64,000 bases of DNA from a virus: positions 62,001 through 126,000 of the IMG/VR virus record IMGVR_UViG_3300032236_001859. One strand, given 5' to 3'. Below are positions 42,286 to 52,884 of this stretch, in pieces. A model generated the notes under the pieces. That model made no database searches and was not told the DNA's origin. It worked only from the letters and a program-made list of their open reading frames with translations. Position 1 is the first letter of the stretch. Every line of letters starts with the position of its first letter. The translations under genes were made by a program, and so were the position numbers.

Positions 42286-43815
42286 TCAGACCTGACGGGC
42301 CGTGCGTTGGCCGAGGACGACGTGACGGTCTTGGGTACGCAGGATGCCCAGGGCGAGACCAACTCGCTCCGTGACGACCTCCAGCCATTCCGCGGCGGCC
42401 ACAGCGGCCTGATCGGGGTGACCGGGTACCAAGAACTCTTTTTCAACCATCATGCCGGTGACCAGACTTCGGATGTCCTGGTACAGGAAGACGCCTTGGA
42501 TGTTTTCTGGGGTGGCCCCGAAGGTGCCACCGAAGTCAACATTGGCGGGGCCATAGCGATCGACGAGGAGGCGGTCGATGAAGTTGAGATCAATCCCTAC
42601 CTTGGCCCATACCGAACCCTTCTTGGGTTCCAGGGGTTCACGGACCACAGACGACAACGGGTAGTCTGAGTTCGGGGTCCCAATCTTGGAGGCATTGACG
42701 ACCTCGAGATCCTGAATCGATTTCAGGGGGTAGCCACTGGAAGTCCAGTCGCCAACACTGGCATCATAGGTGAGTAGGACGGTGTCATCGTAATCAAATG
42801 AGTTCGCAAAGGTGACGATGAGATCGCGGGGGTCCTGGCCCTCGATGACCCCAGTTGGCGCAACAACCAAACCATTAACCGTGAAGCTGAGACCCACAAT
42901 GTAATCCGTGGAGACCACGGGGAACGAGAACGACAGGGTGAGGACTTCGGGGTCAATCTTGTTGAACGCGATCACGGCGGCCTGTAGCGTGGCGTGATTC
43001 GAGATATTGGTGGCCACGTAATCCGTGAAGGTCACCAGTGGGAATGAACCCGTGGCATTGGTGAGGTCGCCCTTGGTGTCGTCGTAATTGGCCTTAACGG
43101 TGTCCCGATCACTGATGACCCCAGCCATGGTGAGGCGGAGCAAGGAGTCCGTGATGAACACGGCATCGTCGGGATACGCGGCGACACCATTAACGGTGAT
43201 ACGGAAACCTTCGCCATCTCGCCCCGTGGGGGATCGGATTGGTTGATCAAAGGTGATGTCGATCTCGGTCTCCCGAGCCGTGATGTCGACGACCACTGGC
43301 GAAGCCGCGACACGGTGGACAACCTGGATGGTAGTGGCCACTGAGGCACCCGCATCATTCCAAACCACGACGGCGTAGTAATGGGTTTCCGGGGTCAGCG
43401 GGATCGGGGCACCGACGACATGAACGAAATAGATGTCCTCGGCTAAATTGTCACGACTGAACTGCGTGGTGCCCACTGGGGGTAGCCCATAGATGGATTC
43501 ACCCACCGCGATCCGCGGTGCTGCCTCGTCGACGAGCACATTGGTGTTCGATGGCAGGCCACCGTAGTTCACCGGGGGTACCGCTGGGTTCAGTATGGGA
43601 TCCAGCGGCGGAGGCTGAATGGCCAATGCAGCGAGATGCGCAGAGATATCTGCGTTGGCCTGAGCCAGGACATCCGCCAGACTTACCACACTGTGGAAGT
43701 ATTTATACCCCAGGATCTCTGGGAATACTCCTGTGGGCTCATCGTGGCGAAGGGTAATCGAAGAAACGTAGTCGCTGCTCGCAGTAAGCCGCGTGACTTG
43801 GGAAGGAACCGACAT
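42286..43815 (-). CDS. Virion protein with SwmB-type Ig-like repeats, 509 aa
   Basis: ATG 43815 with AGGAGAT upstream. At least two repeats of the kind called SwmB (a bacterial Ig-like family) are visible: RPDLRLTMAGVISDRDTVK-type strands with DDTKGDLTNATGSFPLV (about residues 215-255), and DYDDTVLLTYDASVGDWTSS (about 345-365). The N-terminal part has SVVSLADVLAQANADISAHL and a long linker of Pro/Asn. A helical C-terminal part (DQAAVAAAEWLEVVTERVGL) may be the anchor. Ig-like repeats on virions often bind host sugars. Position at the neck suggests collar or whisker-like decoration. Confidence 0.55.
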   Translation of the reverse strand: MSVPSQVTRLTASSDYVSSITLRHDEPTGVFPEILGYKYFHSVVSLADVLAQANADISAHLAALAIQPPPLDPILNPAVPPVNYGGLPSNTNVLVDEAAPRIAVGESIYGLPPVGTTQFSRDNLAEDIYFVHVVGAPIPLTPETHYYAVVVWNDAGASVATTIQVVHRVAASPVVVDITARETEIDITFDQPIRSPTGRDGEGFRITVNGVAAYPDDAVFITDSLLRLTMAGVISDRDTVKANYDDTKGDLTNATGSFPLVTFTDYVATNISNHATLQAAVIAFNKIDPEVLTLSFSFPVVSTDYIVGLSFTVNGLVVAPTGVIEGQDPRDLIVTFANSFDYDDTVLLTYDASVGDWTSSGYPLKSIQDLEVVNASKIGTPNSDYPLSSVVREPLEPKKGSVWAKVGIDLNFIDRLLVDRYGPANVDFGGTFGATPENIQGVFLYQDIRSLVTGMMVEKEFLVPGHPDQAAVAAAEWLEVVTERVGLALGILRTQDRHVVLGQRTARQV

Positions 43816-43882
43816 CTTGATCTCCTGACGACGTGTATCTTGGTAAATGCTTCATCTATGGAATAGCCAACCCCATGGCCTA

Positions 43883-46800
43883 TCAGGATCCCGATATGCA
43901 GCCTGAATGCCAGTAACCAACGGCGTCTTCATACCTTCGGCCCCATTGATCCCATGGGGGTCCGTACTTACGCCACTGCATGATATCTGGAATCGTAAAT
44001 GTACCGATATCGACTGTTTGTCCGGCACTGATGACCGCCGACGGTGTCCCGACTATAGACGCTATTGCGTAAACATTGTATTGCTCGCCATAGTCGAGAG
44101 AAATTAAAGCGGATGCGTTTATTGGTGGACCTCTATCCTCTGGCCTAAAACATGATGCAATTGTGGTCATCCACCCCGCTGAAACATTGCATTTCGCCTG
44201 AACCTGATGACAGACCTGGACACCACCCTGTGTTAAGTTCCTTATGTAGTTACCTGAGCTTGGGGTACCCCCATCTGCGATTAACCACTGCCAGGCCCCA
44301 CATAGTGCTGGATAACTCCCGGCCTCGGAATCGCAGAAATGATTAGTGATTAGATGATGCCCGGATCCATCCACCCCATTTTCTATTCCCAGGGTGATCA
44401 TGGATACCACTGACGGATTCGGGATAACGCTGAATACATCTGAATAAGTCCCGTAAGTCGACCATTGTATGGGCGGTGCCGTGATTATGAAGCCTTGTGA
44501 GCGACCCCATGCACCTTCTAACCCACCCTCCCCGCTAGAAGACATCGAAGACGCGTAGTCCATTAAGGGGAACGATAGCACTACTGGGGTGTCACCTACA
44601 TCGGCGGTACCCGAGGATTCGTTACACAGGTATGGATTTTGAACCCCAAAGAAACTAAGTGTCCAGTTTGCTTTACGCAGTCTTCCCTTGTAATTACATC
44701 CTCTCAAGGCGATTTGAACACGTGCAGGACCATAGTTTTGTAGGTACTCTCTTCTGCCACCTGAACCGTTGTTGGGTCCCATATACGTATTGTCGAGTGC
44801 TGTAAATGTAAAACCAACATTATTCCTGTCCCGACGAATAGTGTCCATGAAGTATGACGGGGGTTCTGGGACCTCGAGGCGATCACACGTGAACATGGGA
44901 TGTCCGGGGTTTATATCGCACTTAATCACTTCATTGAGAGGGACATACTTTTTCACAAGTGTCAGCCGACTAATATACCCCTGACAATTACAATCCTGCT
45001 TGGTGTCGTCATAGTTGACCTGCTGCACGCTTCTGAGGCAGTTTACGACTTGGCCTTGAGTGAGTAAGTCGGCACACCCAGTACCGGAGCCCGCAGCCCC
45101 TGGGCATCTGTACAACTCGGGTCCACAACACGACACATCGATATGACCGGCGGATACCCCAAAAGTACCCCACCTGCCTGAGTAATAATTTCCATCTCCT
45201 TCATTATAGTAACCATAGAAATACCCAATGAACATCTTGGAGTCTTCCTCAACCTTCTCCCACGTGGAGTCATCGTCATCGGAGAGATACCAGGTATCGC
45301 TCTGAAACACATAAACGTGTTGACTACAGTAATCAAACTCACAGTCACAGGTAAGGGGCTCCTCGGAACCCCCTGCGCAGGGCGCACCGCGGACAAACAG
45401 TCTGGCAATGCTCGAGGATCCATTTGACCAGAGTTCAACTTCTTCGGGGTTGTATTCATACCCCCCAACACAAATCGAGGATGCCACGACTTCAGCGGCA
45501 TCTGTGCAATCTGTCTCAATGATGCCATCTACGGTAACACTGGTCGGAGTGATATCCACTGCGGAGTGTGTATGACTCTCACAATCCGCACAGGTATCCG
45601 CTGGTGGCGCGCATGTTGCCCCAGTGGGGCCTCGTGGGCCAGTATCACCTGCTCGGGAGTCAGCGCCAGGCGTACCCTGTTGACCGTCTATCCCCTTGGG
45701 GCCTTCGGCGCCTGGATATACATTTCCAGGGGCACCACGGGGACCAATGGGTCCCCTGTTACCATAACTTCCAGGTGGGCCCTGTGGACCCGGATCACCA
45801 TCGGGGCCCTGTAGACCCGTGGGCCCCATGGGGCCATTGATATTTCCACCAGCGGGGCCCACGGGACCCGCGGGACCACGCGGTCCCACTGGACCCGGAA
45901 CACCCTTGTCCCCGGTTTCTCCGATTTCACCGTCGGGGCCCTGGACTCCAGTGGGTCCAAGCAGTCCAAGGGGTCCGGCGTCGCCTTGAGGACCAATACC
46001 ACCGGCTACACCTGCGGGCCCTTTTTCACCTTGTGGACCCGGGATTCCCTGGACGCCTCGGGGTCCCTTGGGACCATCGAGTCCAGGGGCTCCTGGCTTC
46101 CCGGCTAAACCGGGGTCTCCTTTGATTCCACGTACCCCAGGTAAACCTTCGGGCCCCGTGGCACCCTGGGGTCCGATAACCCCTGTAATTCCCTGTGGTC
46201 CCGTTGCGGCTACACCAGTGGGGCCCTGTTCACCCTGGGGGCCCTGGACGCCTTGTTGCTGGGGTCCTTGGGGACCCTGGGGTCCCGTGGTACCTTGAAT
46301 ACCAGTGATGCCATGTGGTCCCGTGAACCCCCGGGGCCCCGTGGCCCCCGCGGCTCCTGGAGTCGTCCCCGGGATGCCCTGGGGACCCTGTGGACCCTGG
46401 GGTGCCCAGGCCTGAGATGACCACGTGGAAAGTGCAGTGCGTGTATAAACAACGGCGACATCAACGGCAAGATAGGTGTACCCCGTGGGTACACTGCCCG
46501 CAGATGGTCGCCCAGAAAGATTACCAACTCCGTTCAGAGCCTTGGTTCCATCGACACCACGGGGTCCCATGACCCCAGTGGCCCCCGCTGGGCTGATACC
46601 AGTGGGACCCTGGATGCCACGTGGCCCCGGTACTCCGACTGGCCCCTGCAGACCCGTGTAACCCAGAGGACCGCTTGCACCCAGTACACCCTGGACCCCA
46701 GGGGCTCCCTGGAGTCCTTGAGGTCCCGCTATACCCTGCGGCCCGGTATCACCAGGGAATCCCTGTAAACCCAGGGGGCCCTGTGGACCCGCGAGGCCTG

Positions 46801-47479
46801 GTCCAGTGATGCCCTGTGGACCCCTTGGGCCACTCAGGCCTTGTGGACCCGTGGCCCCAACGCCGATCTCAGTCCAATCCGCAATAGTATTGGTTCTCGT
46901 GTTTGCCGTGCATAACCACAACGAGAAGTTTCCGGCGTCCTCAATCCAGCGGTCACCCTGAGAATACTCTCTGGCGAGAACCCAACTCCGTGGGCATCTC
47001 CATTCCTTGAATGGGGCAGACAGCGACAGCGGACTCGGGTATATCTTTGCTGCGATTACCCATGAGTGCACGAACCAAATGAAGAGCTCATTGAGGTCGG
47101 TGTCATACCATCTAAAACCGGTGTCAGATCTACTCAAAGAAATCGCGAGTCGTTGTGTTGTCGGCCCAAACTGGACCTGGAGCTCGGAGATATGCCCAGC
47201 GGTGACCACGAGCCCCACGAGTTCCTGGGCAGCGTGGAGAACCGCTGTGGTGCCCTGGAGACCACGTGCTAACCCATGCAGGAATCTTCCAGATATCGAA
47301 GAGTATCCGATGACTTCACTGGGTTCCCCTACGAAACCAGTACCAACGGCGACGACGCCCCCATTGGGGTCGAGTCGCGTGGTATCCATGACTTCAACGT
47401 AGGAATCGGGACCCTCGGCATCAGCGAGAAGCACGGTGGCCAGTCGAGTAATCGTGTTGTTTTGAATTGGCAGAGCCAT
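43883..47479 (-). CDS. Collagen-like tail fibre, 1198 aa (Cys-rich C-terminal domain)
   Basis: ATG 47479. Residues 1-200 are the anchor domain shared with the genes at 48548 and 52885 (start [20 protein letters not shown], later [20 protein letters not shown] and a LNELFIWF strand). Residues about 208-626 are Gly-x-y repeats (such as GPQGPQGP), broken at about 306-360 by a non-collagen loop. Next comes [16 protein letters not shown], a pattern also seen in the other two large collagen genes, and then about 570 residues rich in Cys with many Tyr/Asp. This gives a trimeric stalk ending in a disulfide-rich knob, most likely host-binding. The C-terminal part is AT-richer than its neighbours. Confidence 0.75.
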   Translation of the reverse strand: MALPIQNNTITRLATVLLADAEGPDSYVEVMDTTRLDPNGGVVAVGTGFVGEPSEVIGYSSISGRFLHGLARGLQGTTAVLHAAQELVGLVVTAGHISELQVQFGPTTQRLAISLSRSDTGFRWYDTDLNELFIWFVHSWVIAAKIYPSPLSLSAPFKEWRCPRSWVLAREYSQGDRWIEDAGNFSLWLCTANTRTNTIADWTEIGVGATGPQGLSGPRGPQGITGPGLAGPQGPLGLQGFPGDTGPQGIAGPQGLQGAPGVQGVLGASGPLGYTGLQGPVGVPGPRGIQGPTGISPAGATGVMGPRGVDGTKALNGVGNLSGRPSAGSVPTGYTYLAVDVAVVYTRTALSTWSSQAWAPQGPQGPQGIPGTTPGAAGATGPRGFTGPHGITGIQGTTGPQGPQGPQQQGVQGPQGEQGPTGVAATGPQGITGVIGPQGATGPEGLPGVRGIKGDPGLAGKPGAPGLDGPKGPRGVQGIPGPQGEKGPAGVAGGIGPQGDAGPLGLLGPTGVQGPDGEIGETGDKGVPGPVGPRGPAGPVGPAGGNINGPMGPTGLQGPDGDPGPQGPPGSYGNRGPIGPRGAPGNVYPGAEGPKGIDGQQGTPGADSRAGDTGPRGPTGATCAPPADTCADCESHTHSAVDITPTSVTVDGIIETDCTDAAEVVASSICVGGYEYNPEEVELWSNGSSSIARLFVRGAPCAGGSEEPLTCDCEFDYCSQHVYVFQSDTWYLSDDDDSTWEKVEEDSKMFIGYFYGYYNEGDGNYYSGRWGTFGVSAGHIDVSCCGPELYRCPGAAGSGTGCADLLTQGQVVNCLRSVQQVNYDDTKQDCNCQGYISRLTLVKKYVPLNEVIKCDINPGHPMFTCDRLEVPEPPSYFMDTIRRDRNNVGFTFTALDNTYMGPNNGSGGRREYLQNYGPARVQIALRGCNYKGRLRKANWTLSFFGVQNPYLCNESSGTADVGDTPVVLSFPLMDYASSMSSSGEGGLEGAWGRSQGFIITAPPIQWSTYGTYSDVFSVIPNPSVVSMITLGIENGVDGSGHHLITNHFCDSEAGSYPALCGAWQWLIADGGTPSSGNYIRNLTQGGVQVCHQVQAKCNVSAGWMTTIASCFRPEDRGPPINASALISLDYGEQYNVYAIASIVGTPSAVISAGQTVDIGTFTIPDIMQWRKYGPPWDQWGRRYEDAVGYWHSGCISGS

Positions 47480-48514
47480 TCAGTACCCCAATAGAGTCTT
47501 GGTGTCACCGCAGGTCTCAACTAGAGTAGGCCCAGCAGACCTGCCGGCAACTATGAGCGACCCCGCACGCAAAATAGTAGTATCGAGGACTTGAGTGAGT
47601 GTTGTCACCGCTTTGACATGAACGGGTGATAATGTATCGCCGGCGTGGTCGTGATTACATGGGGGCTGCGCCGGCCACGTCGAGGGATCACAGGGCCCCG
47701 TAGGTCCAGTGGGGCCCTGGGGTCCCGGGATGACTCTGCCAGGGTTCCCTGGGGATCCCATGTCTCCAGTGGGCCCCTGGGGGCCTACTGGACCGATGCC
47801 GCCATCATAACCTTGAGGCCCCTGGATGCCACGACCACCCGGAGGTCCCTGGGTTCCAGCTGGACCCAGGGGTCCCTTGTTGCCCTGTGGGCCCTGAGGG
47901 CCTTGTGGCCCCGTAGAAGTTTTCCCTGTGGGCCCACGTGGTCCCTGGATTCCGCGTGGACCAGTGGGACCAACTCCAGTGGTACCTCTTGGACCCCGTG
48001 CACCCTTGGCTCCCCTGGGACCACGATCACCTTGATGCCCGCGTGGGCCCTGCTCACCCTGAGGACCCGGGATTCCGTTTGGACCCGGGTCGCCCTGGGG
48101 ACCCCATGGGCCCTGAACTCCCTGGGGTCCAATGTCGCCAGGAGGCCCCTGTAAACCGTCGCGTCCACGGTTGCCGTCTTTTCCTGGATCCCCGACATCG
48201 CCTTGGGGTCCCTGGACACCCTGTCGAAGCGGACCAGTGGGCCCCTGCGGACCCTGGATACCGCGTGGTCCCGTGACCCCATTAAATCCAGGTATCCCGG
48301 TTATACCTTGAATACCAGTGATCCCCTGGGGGCCCGTAGACCCCGTGATCCCCTGAGGGCCCCGTGGACCCTGGATACCCTGGGGACCCCCTGGACCAGA
48401 TAGACCCCGGGGCCCCTGACCGCCGACGACACCACGTGGTCCCGCGGGGCCTTGTGGCCCCTGAGGACCCGCGACGCCTTTACCAGGAAGAGGGCCTAAC
48501 CAGAGATCAGCCAT
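47480..48514 (-). CDS. Short collagen-like protein, 344 aa
   Basis: ATG 48514. A short N-terminus ([10 protein letters not shown]) leads straight into Gly-x-y repeats from about residue 9 to 270, without the 200-residue anchor of its neighbours. The C-terminal part has [20 protein letters not shown], then [20 protein letters not shown] and a [10 protein letters not shown] strand. It matches the pattern following the collagen of the neighbouring genes. Its stop abuts the start of the next fibre gene (TGA then ATG). It may be a separate stalk that joins the others in a heterotrimer, or a remnant of a split fibre gene. Confidence 0.7.
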   Translation of the reverse strand: MADLWLGPLPGKGVAGPQGPQGPAGPRGVVGGQGPRGLSGPGGPQGIQGPRGPQGITGSTGPQGITGIQGITGIPGFNGVTGPRGIQGPQGPTGPLRQGVQGPQGDVGDPGKDGNRGRDGLQGPPGDIGPQGVQGPWGPQGDPGPNGIPGPQGEQGPRGHQGDRGPRGAKGARGPRGTTGVGPTGPRGIQGPRGPTGKTSTGPQGPQGPQGNKGPLGPAGTQGPPGGRGIQGPQGYDGGIGPVGPQGPTGDMGSPGNPGRVIPGPQGPTGPTGPCDPSTWPAQPPCNHDHAGDTLSPVHVKAVTTLTQVLDTTILRAGSLIVAGRSAGPTLVETCGDTKTLLGY

Positions 48515-48547
48515 GATGACACCACCTTGATTTCACTATCACAGAGT

Positions 48548-51500
48548 TCATGCAATGAGATCCCATTCGATCACTGTGGACTCCCAATTCGTATTATCCC
48601 CTGTACCACGTGCAGTGTTATCCGATTTCAAACACAGGTAGTGATCTGTCCCCGCCGCGATCTTTGCAGCCGGAGCAAGTGCCGCGATGGAAGCCCCAGT
48701 GGATACTAGGGACCCATCTGCTTTACGCCCAAACGTCACGAGTCTGCCGCATGCGATCTCAACAATCCCTGTCCAGGCCCCGACGTTGCATTGCCCCTGT
48801 GCATTGGATCCCGTGGCCACAACGGTGCCATCAGATTTAAGGCCTACAGAGTGCTGATACCCCGCTGCGATAGCGGTAACTCCGGTCCAGCCCGAGACGT
48901 TACACTGCCCCGATGAGTTCAACCCAGTGGCGACGACAGTGTTATTTGATTTAAGGCCCAGTGTAAAGAAACCAGTATAACTCGCTGCGATCGATATGAG
49001 TGTTGTCCAGGACCCAATGTTGAGCTGCCCATTACCATTGGACCCCACACCAATAGCGGTGCCGTCTGCTTTACGACCCACTGAGAAATTGGGCCCACTG
49101 GATACCTGAGCAATGGTGGTCCAGCTACTGACATTACATTGCCCCGATGTATTCAACCCCGTGGCAACGACACCTCCCGTGGACAGTCTTCCCAGGGTGG
49201 TCTGCTCGCCACACGCGATCTGGGTGACACCTGTCCAGGCCCCTACATTACATTGACCGACATCATTATTGCCCTTGGCTACAACAGTGCCGTCTGAACG
49301 TAGAGCCACTGTGTTCCTGTAACCACCATCGATATCAATCAGGCTATGCCACCCCGCATTGAACTCGAGCTCGCCATAATAGCTGTACCCACCAAAGGCG
49401 TAGACAAGTGTCCCATCTGATTTGACACCGACGACGTCATAGAGGCCTACTGAAATCGCGACGATACCCGTCCACCCCGAGACGTTTAGCATTCCTCTGC
49501 CATTGTCCCCAACGGCGACAACGGTGCCGTCACCTTTCAAACCAACAGTGCAATACCTCCCACATTTAACAGCTACCATTCCGGTCCAGGTCGAAACATC
49601 GGTTTCACCATAGAATGATGAACCCGTGGCGCGTGCTGTACCATCTGCGAGAATAGCAACTAAGTGGTGGTCCGCGAGATCGAAATCTACGACATCCACA
49701 AACGCTGAGATATCAAGCATCGCACCTGGTTGGTAGTAACTGGAGTCTGCACCAGTAGTTGCCAATAAGGTTCCATTTGATTTCAGGGCGACCACGCACA
49801 TCTGCTTGGCATGAATCTTGGTGATCCCTGAAAACGGAAAAATCGAGATCTGGCCATCAGTGTTGTTACCCACGGCGACAACGGTGCCATCTGGTTTGAG
49901 ACCAATTGTATGCGTGGGTCCACAGGCCACCGCGGAGATCCCGGTCCAGGAAGACACATTGGTTTGCCCATCTGTGTTTTGCCCAGTCGCCAAAACGGTG
50001 CCGTCTGACCTCAAGCCCACGGAGTGGTTTCGACCACAAGCCACGGATACCACATCCGCCCAAGGGATAAAAGCTCGAAGACCAATATCATTCGTGCTCA
50101 CCCCAACAACGGAGCCATCTGCTCGGCGTCCTACGAGGTGGTATGGCCCCGCATGTATCTCAACAATCCCTGTCCAAGAATTAGCGGCGTATAGGGGGTT
50201 GCCTGGATCCGATGGAGTCACCACTACGGTGCCGTCGGCACGCAATCCCGCCGCGAAGTAGTACCCGGCCGCGATGGCCGTTATCCCTGACCACGTGTAC
50301 ACTGCATTATAGACTTCAGAGTACCAGGTGTCTCCTGCGTACCAGACATATCCATCGTAAGTGAGCGCTAGAGAAAAATCTGCTCCTGCGGCTATGGCAA
50401 CAATTCCATAATTCCAATAAAAATTAAGCTGACCCGAGTAGTTATTGCCCACTCCACGTACGGTGCCGTAATAATCTAGTGCTAGGGTGTGGTAAGGCCC
50501 CATGGCGATGGCGTCAATGTTGGACCACGGGTACTGGTACCCATAGTAGTCGTCAAAAAGGTTCAATTGGCCAGAATCATTGTTACCTGCGGTGACCACG
50601 TTGCCGTAGTCACCATATATCCCTATGGTGGATTGCTCAGCACAATAAATCTTTCTGACATCCGCCCATAAAGAGACTTCGCACTGTCCATAGTTATTCA
50701 GACCCGCGGCATGCCCGACCCCGGAAACGATACCGACAACGTGCCCGTTACCGCTTGCGATTGGCCACACACCTGGGCCCCACGTCGGTATCGCAGTGAG
50801 CTGCCCATAGGCATTACTGCCCAGGGTGTGATAATTACCGAGGTCATCTGTCGCGATTACATTCTCATAACCACATGCGATATGAAACTGAGATATCGAA
50901 GTCCACCCTGCGGTGCTAGTTTGTCCATACGAGTTATCCCCTGTACTCACCACGGTTCCGTCTGTTTTAACTCCAAGACTGTGTTGGTCCCCACACGCGA
51001 TATCAGTGATGCCACTCCACCCCGAAACCGTGATCTGATTATTGACATTACTCCCCGCCCCGACGACGGTGCCATCTGATAGCAGCCCCAATGAGTGGGC
51101 ACCACCACCGCTAACCTTGGTTACCCCAGCCCAGGATGAGATATCGATCTGCCCCGATGTATTCAGCCCAGTGGCCACCACGGTATGATCTGCGAGAAGC
51201 CCTAAGGTGTGGTTATAGCCACATGCAACCTGAATAAGTGTCAGCCATGATGTCACCGCGCATTCACCATTTGTGTTGTACCCAGTACCCACCGCGGTGC
51301 CATCTGCCTTGAGACCGATGGTGAACTCAAGCCCGCATGCGAGCTGGGAGATATTTGACCACCCCGTGGTGTTCAGTTGTCCGTTGACATTTCTGCCCTT
51401 GGTGGCCACGGTACCATCATCTTTGACACCAACTGTGCTCTGGTTACCCGCGGCGATCTGATTCACGAGTAACCACCCCGCCAGGTTTCGTTTTCCCTGC

Positions 51501-52864
51501 CCAGAATCCCCTGCACTTACCAGGGTTCCATCGGCACGTAATCCAACTGAAAGCGCGTACCCAGCGGAAACCGCGATGATCTCAGACCACGTGGAAACAT
51601 TACATTCCCCGTAAGCATTGTAGCCCACTGCAATGGCGGTGCCATCTGTCTTCAAACCTAGGACATGGATGCCATTAGAGGATATACCTTTGATTCCTGT
51701 CCACGCCGCACAGCCGGCTTCACCATAATTGTTGTTACCTGCATATAGAACACCGCCGCTGGGGGTCACCGCTGCGGTGTTCTGTTGATTACCGTTCGCT
51801 GAAATCTTGGCGTCATAACTGACGGTTGCTGATGACCGGAACCAGACCTGATCAACGGCGATATCCCACCACATGAACCCAACTGGCTGTGAATCATAAT
51901 TGGAACGAGGGCCATCCAATGAGGTCGCACTGGCCGTGGTGCCCCCACGTGGCCCCACTGGTCCTTGCGCCCCCTGGGGGCCCGTGTGCCCTGCGATTCC
52001 AGGGATACCTTGTTGCCCCGGTGTTGTTCCCGTGGGACCCCGGGTGCCCCGAGGGCCCTGACCACCACGTGGACCCATCGGACCCAGTGGTCCCGTGATT
52101 CCCAGTGGTCCCGTGATTCCCTGGGCACCCATGGCTCCCTGGTCCCCACGAATCCCACGTGGACCCACTGCGCCCTGTGGACCCTGGAGTCCAGTTAGCG
52201 GGGCGACACCCTGGATACCACGTGGGCCTGGTTCGCCGGTTGGGCCAGGGGCACCTGTGGCACCTGAGACGGGTACCCAGTCTGCCAGAGTACGCGTTCT
52301 CGGAGAAACCACGCATCGCAGGAGTTCATTGGTATCCGTGTTTACCCAGCGGTCACCACCATTGTAATCAGCGTTAGTCAGTATCTCGGTGACACCACCG
52401 ATGAACTCCTGAACAGCGACCCCAGTTCCTGCAACACGGTCCAATAAGGGGACTACCCAATCGGAACCAGTCCACTCATAGAACTCGTTGTCATAGGTAT
52501 CGAACCAGGTCTTCCCGACATCCTGTGCAGTCAGGGTTTCCCCAAGAAGCAGTCTTGCAATGGTGTCACCCTCACCGACTTGAAGCTCCGTGATGTGCGC
52601 TGCTAAAACGCTGAGACCACAGTAAGCTCCGACTGGGTGCAAGATAATAGGGGTGCCCATGATTCCACGCGCAGATAACATCAGTGCGTGGTCCGTTTTA
52701 GAACTGTAACGTGCGATCTCGGTGATACCCGGGTTCGATGTCGCGATGACGACGACTCCCTGAGATGGGAACTCCGTGGTATCTGCGAGATGCGCGATGG
52801 TATCCCCGGTGTCGAGCACAGAGGTCAACTTGGTGAGCGCATTGTTGGATACAGGTAGCGGCAT
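48548..52864 (-). CDS. Fibre with collagen-like neck and RCC1-like propeller repeats, 1438 aa
   Basis: ATG 52864. Residues 1-195 form the shared anchor domain (PLPVSNNALTKLTSVLDTGD). A short collagen-like stretch covers about 198-311. From about 355 to the end there are roughly 25 repeats of about 42 residues with the RCC1 signature: A-x-GxxHT-x-GLKSDGTVVATG then N-x-xGQ. These fold in RCC1 proteins into seven-bladed beta-propellers, so this chain could hold about three. Propellers on phage fibres are suited to binding surface sugars or proteins. Many repeats keep a central Gly and an Asp-Gly turn, arguing for purifying selection. Confidence 0.8.
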   Translation of the reverse strand: MPLPVSNNALTKLTSVLDTGDTIAHLADTTEFPSQGVVVIATSNPGITEIARYSSKTDHALMLSARGIMGTPIILHPVGAYCGLSVLAAHITELQVGEGDTIARLLLGETLTAQDVGKTWFDTYDNEFYEWTGSDWVVPLLDRVAGTGVAVQEFIGGVTEILTNADYNGGDRWVNTDTNELLRCVVSPRTRTLADWVPVSGATGAPGPTGEPGPRGIQGVAPLTGLQGPQGAVGPRGIRGDQGAMGAQGITGPLGITGPLGPMGPRGGQGPRGTRGPTGTTPGQQGIPGIAGHTGPQGAQGPVGPRGGTTASATSLDGPRSNYDSQPVGFMWWDIAVDQVWFRSSATVSYDAKISANGNQQNTAAVTPSGGVLYAGNNNYGEAGCAAWTGIKGISSNGIHVLGLKTDGTAIAVGYNAYGECNVSTWSEIIAVSAGYALSVGLRADGTLVSAGDSGQGKRNLAGWLLVNQIAAGNQSTVGVKDDGTVATKGRNVNGQLNTTGWSNISQLACGLEFTIGLKADGTAVGTGYNTNGECAVTSWLTLIQVACGYNHTLGLLADHTVVATGLNTSGQIDISSWAGVTKVSGGGAHSLGLLSDGTVVGAGSNVNNQITVSGWSGITDIACGDQHSLGVKTDGTVVSTGDNSYGQTSTAGWTSISQFHIACGYENVIATDDLGNYHTLGSNAYGQLTAIPTWGPGVWPIASGNGHVVGIVSGVGHAAGLNNYGQCEVSLWADVRKIYCAEQSTIGIYGDYGNVVTAGNNDSGQLNLFDDYYGYQYPWSNIDAIAMGPYHTLALDYYGTVRGVGNNYSGQLNFYWNYGIVAIAAGADFSLALTYDGYVWYAGDTWYSEVYNAVYTWSGITAIAAGYYFAAGLRADGTVVVTPSDPGNPLYAANSWTGIVEIHAGPYHLVGRRADGSVVGVSTNDIGLRAFIPWADVVSVACGRNHSVGLRSDGTVLATGQNTDGQTNVSSWTGISAVACGPTHTIGLKPDGTVVAVGNNTDGQISIFPFSGITKIHAKQMCVVALKSNGTLLATTGADSSYYQPGAMLDISAFVDVVDFDLADHHLVAILADGTARATGSSFYGETDVSTWTGMVAVKCGRYCTVGLKGDGTVVAVGDNGRGMLNVSGWTGIVAISVGLYDVVGVKSDGTLVYAFGGYSYYGELEFNAGWHSLIDIDGGYRNTVALRSDGTVVAKGNNDVGQCNVGAWTGVTQIACGEQTTLGRLSTGGVVATGLNTSGQCNVSSWTTIAQVSSGPNFSVGRKADGTAIGVGSNGNGQLNIGSWTTLISIAASYTGFFTLGLKSNNTVVATGLNSSGQCNVSGWTGVTAIAAGYQHSVGLKSDGTVVATGSNAQGQCNVGAWTGIVEIACGRLVTFGRKADGSLVSTGASIAALAPAAKIAAGTDHYLCLKSDNTARGTGDNTNWESTVIEWDLIA

Positions 52865-52884
52865 GTTCTATCCAGAGGTGTGAG

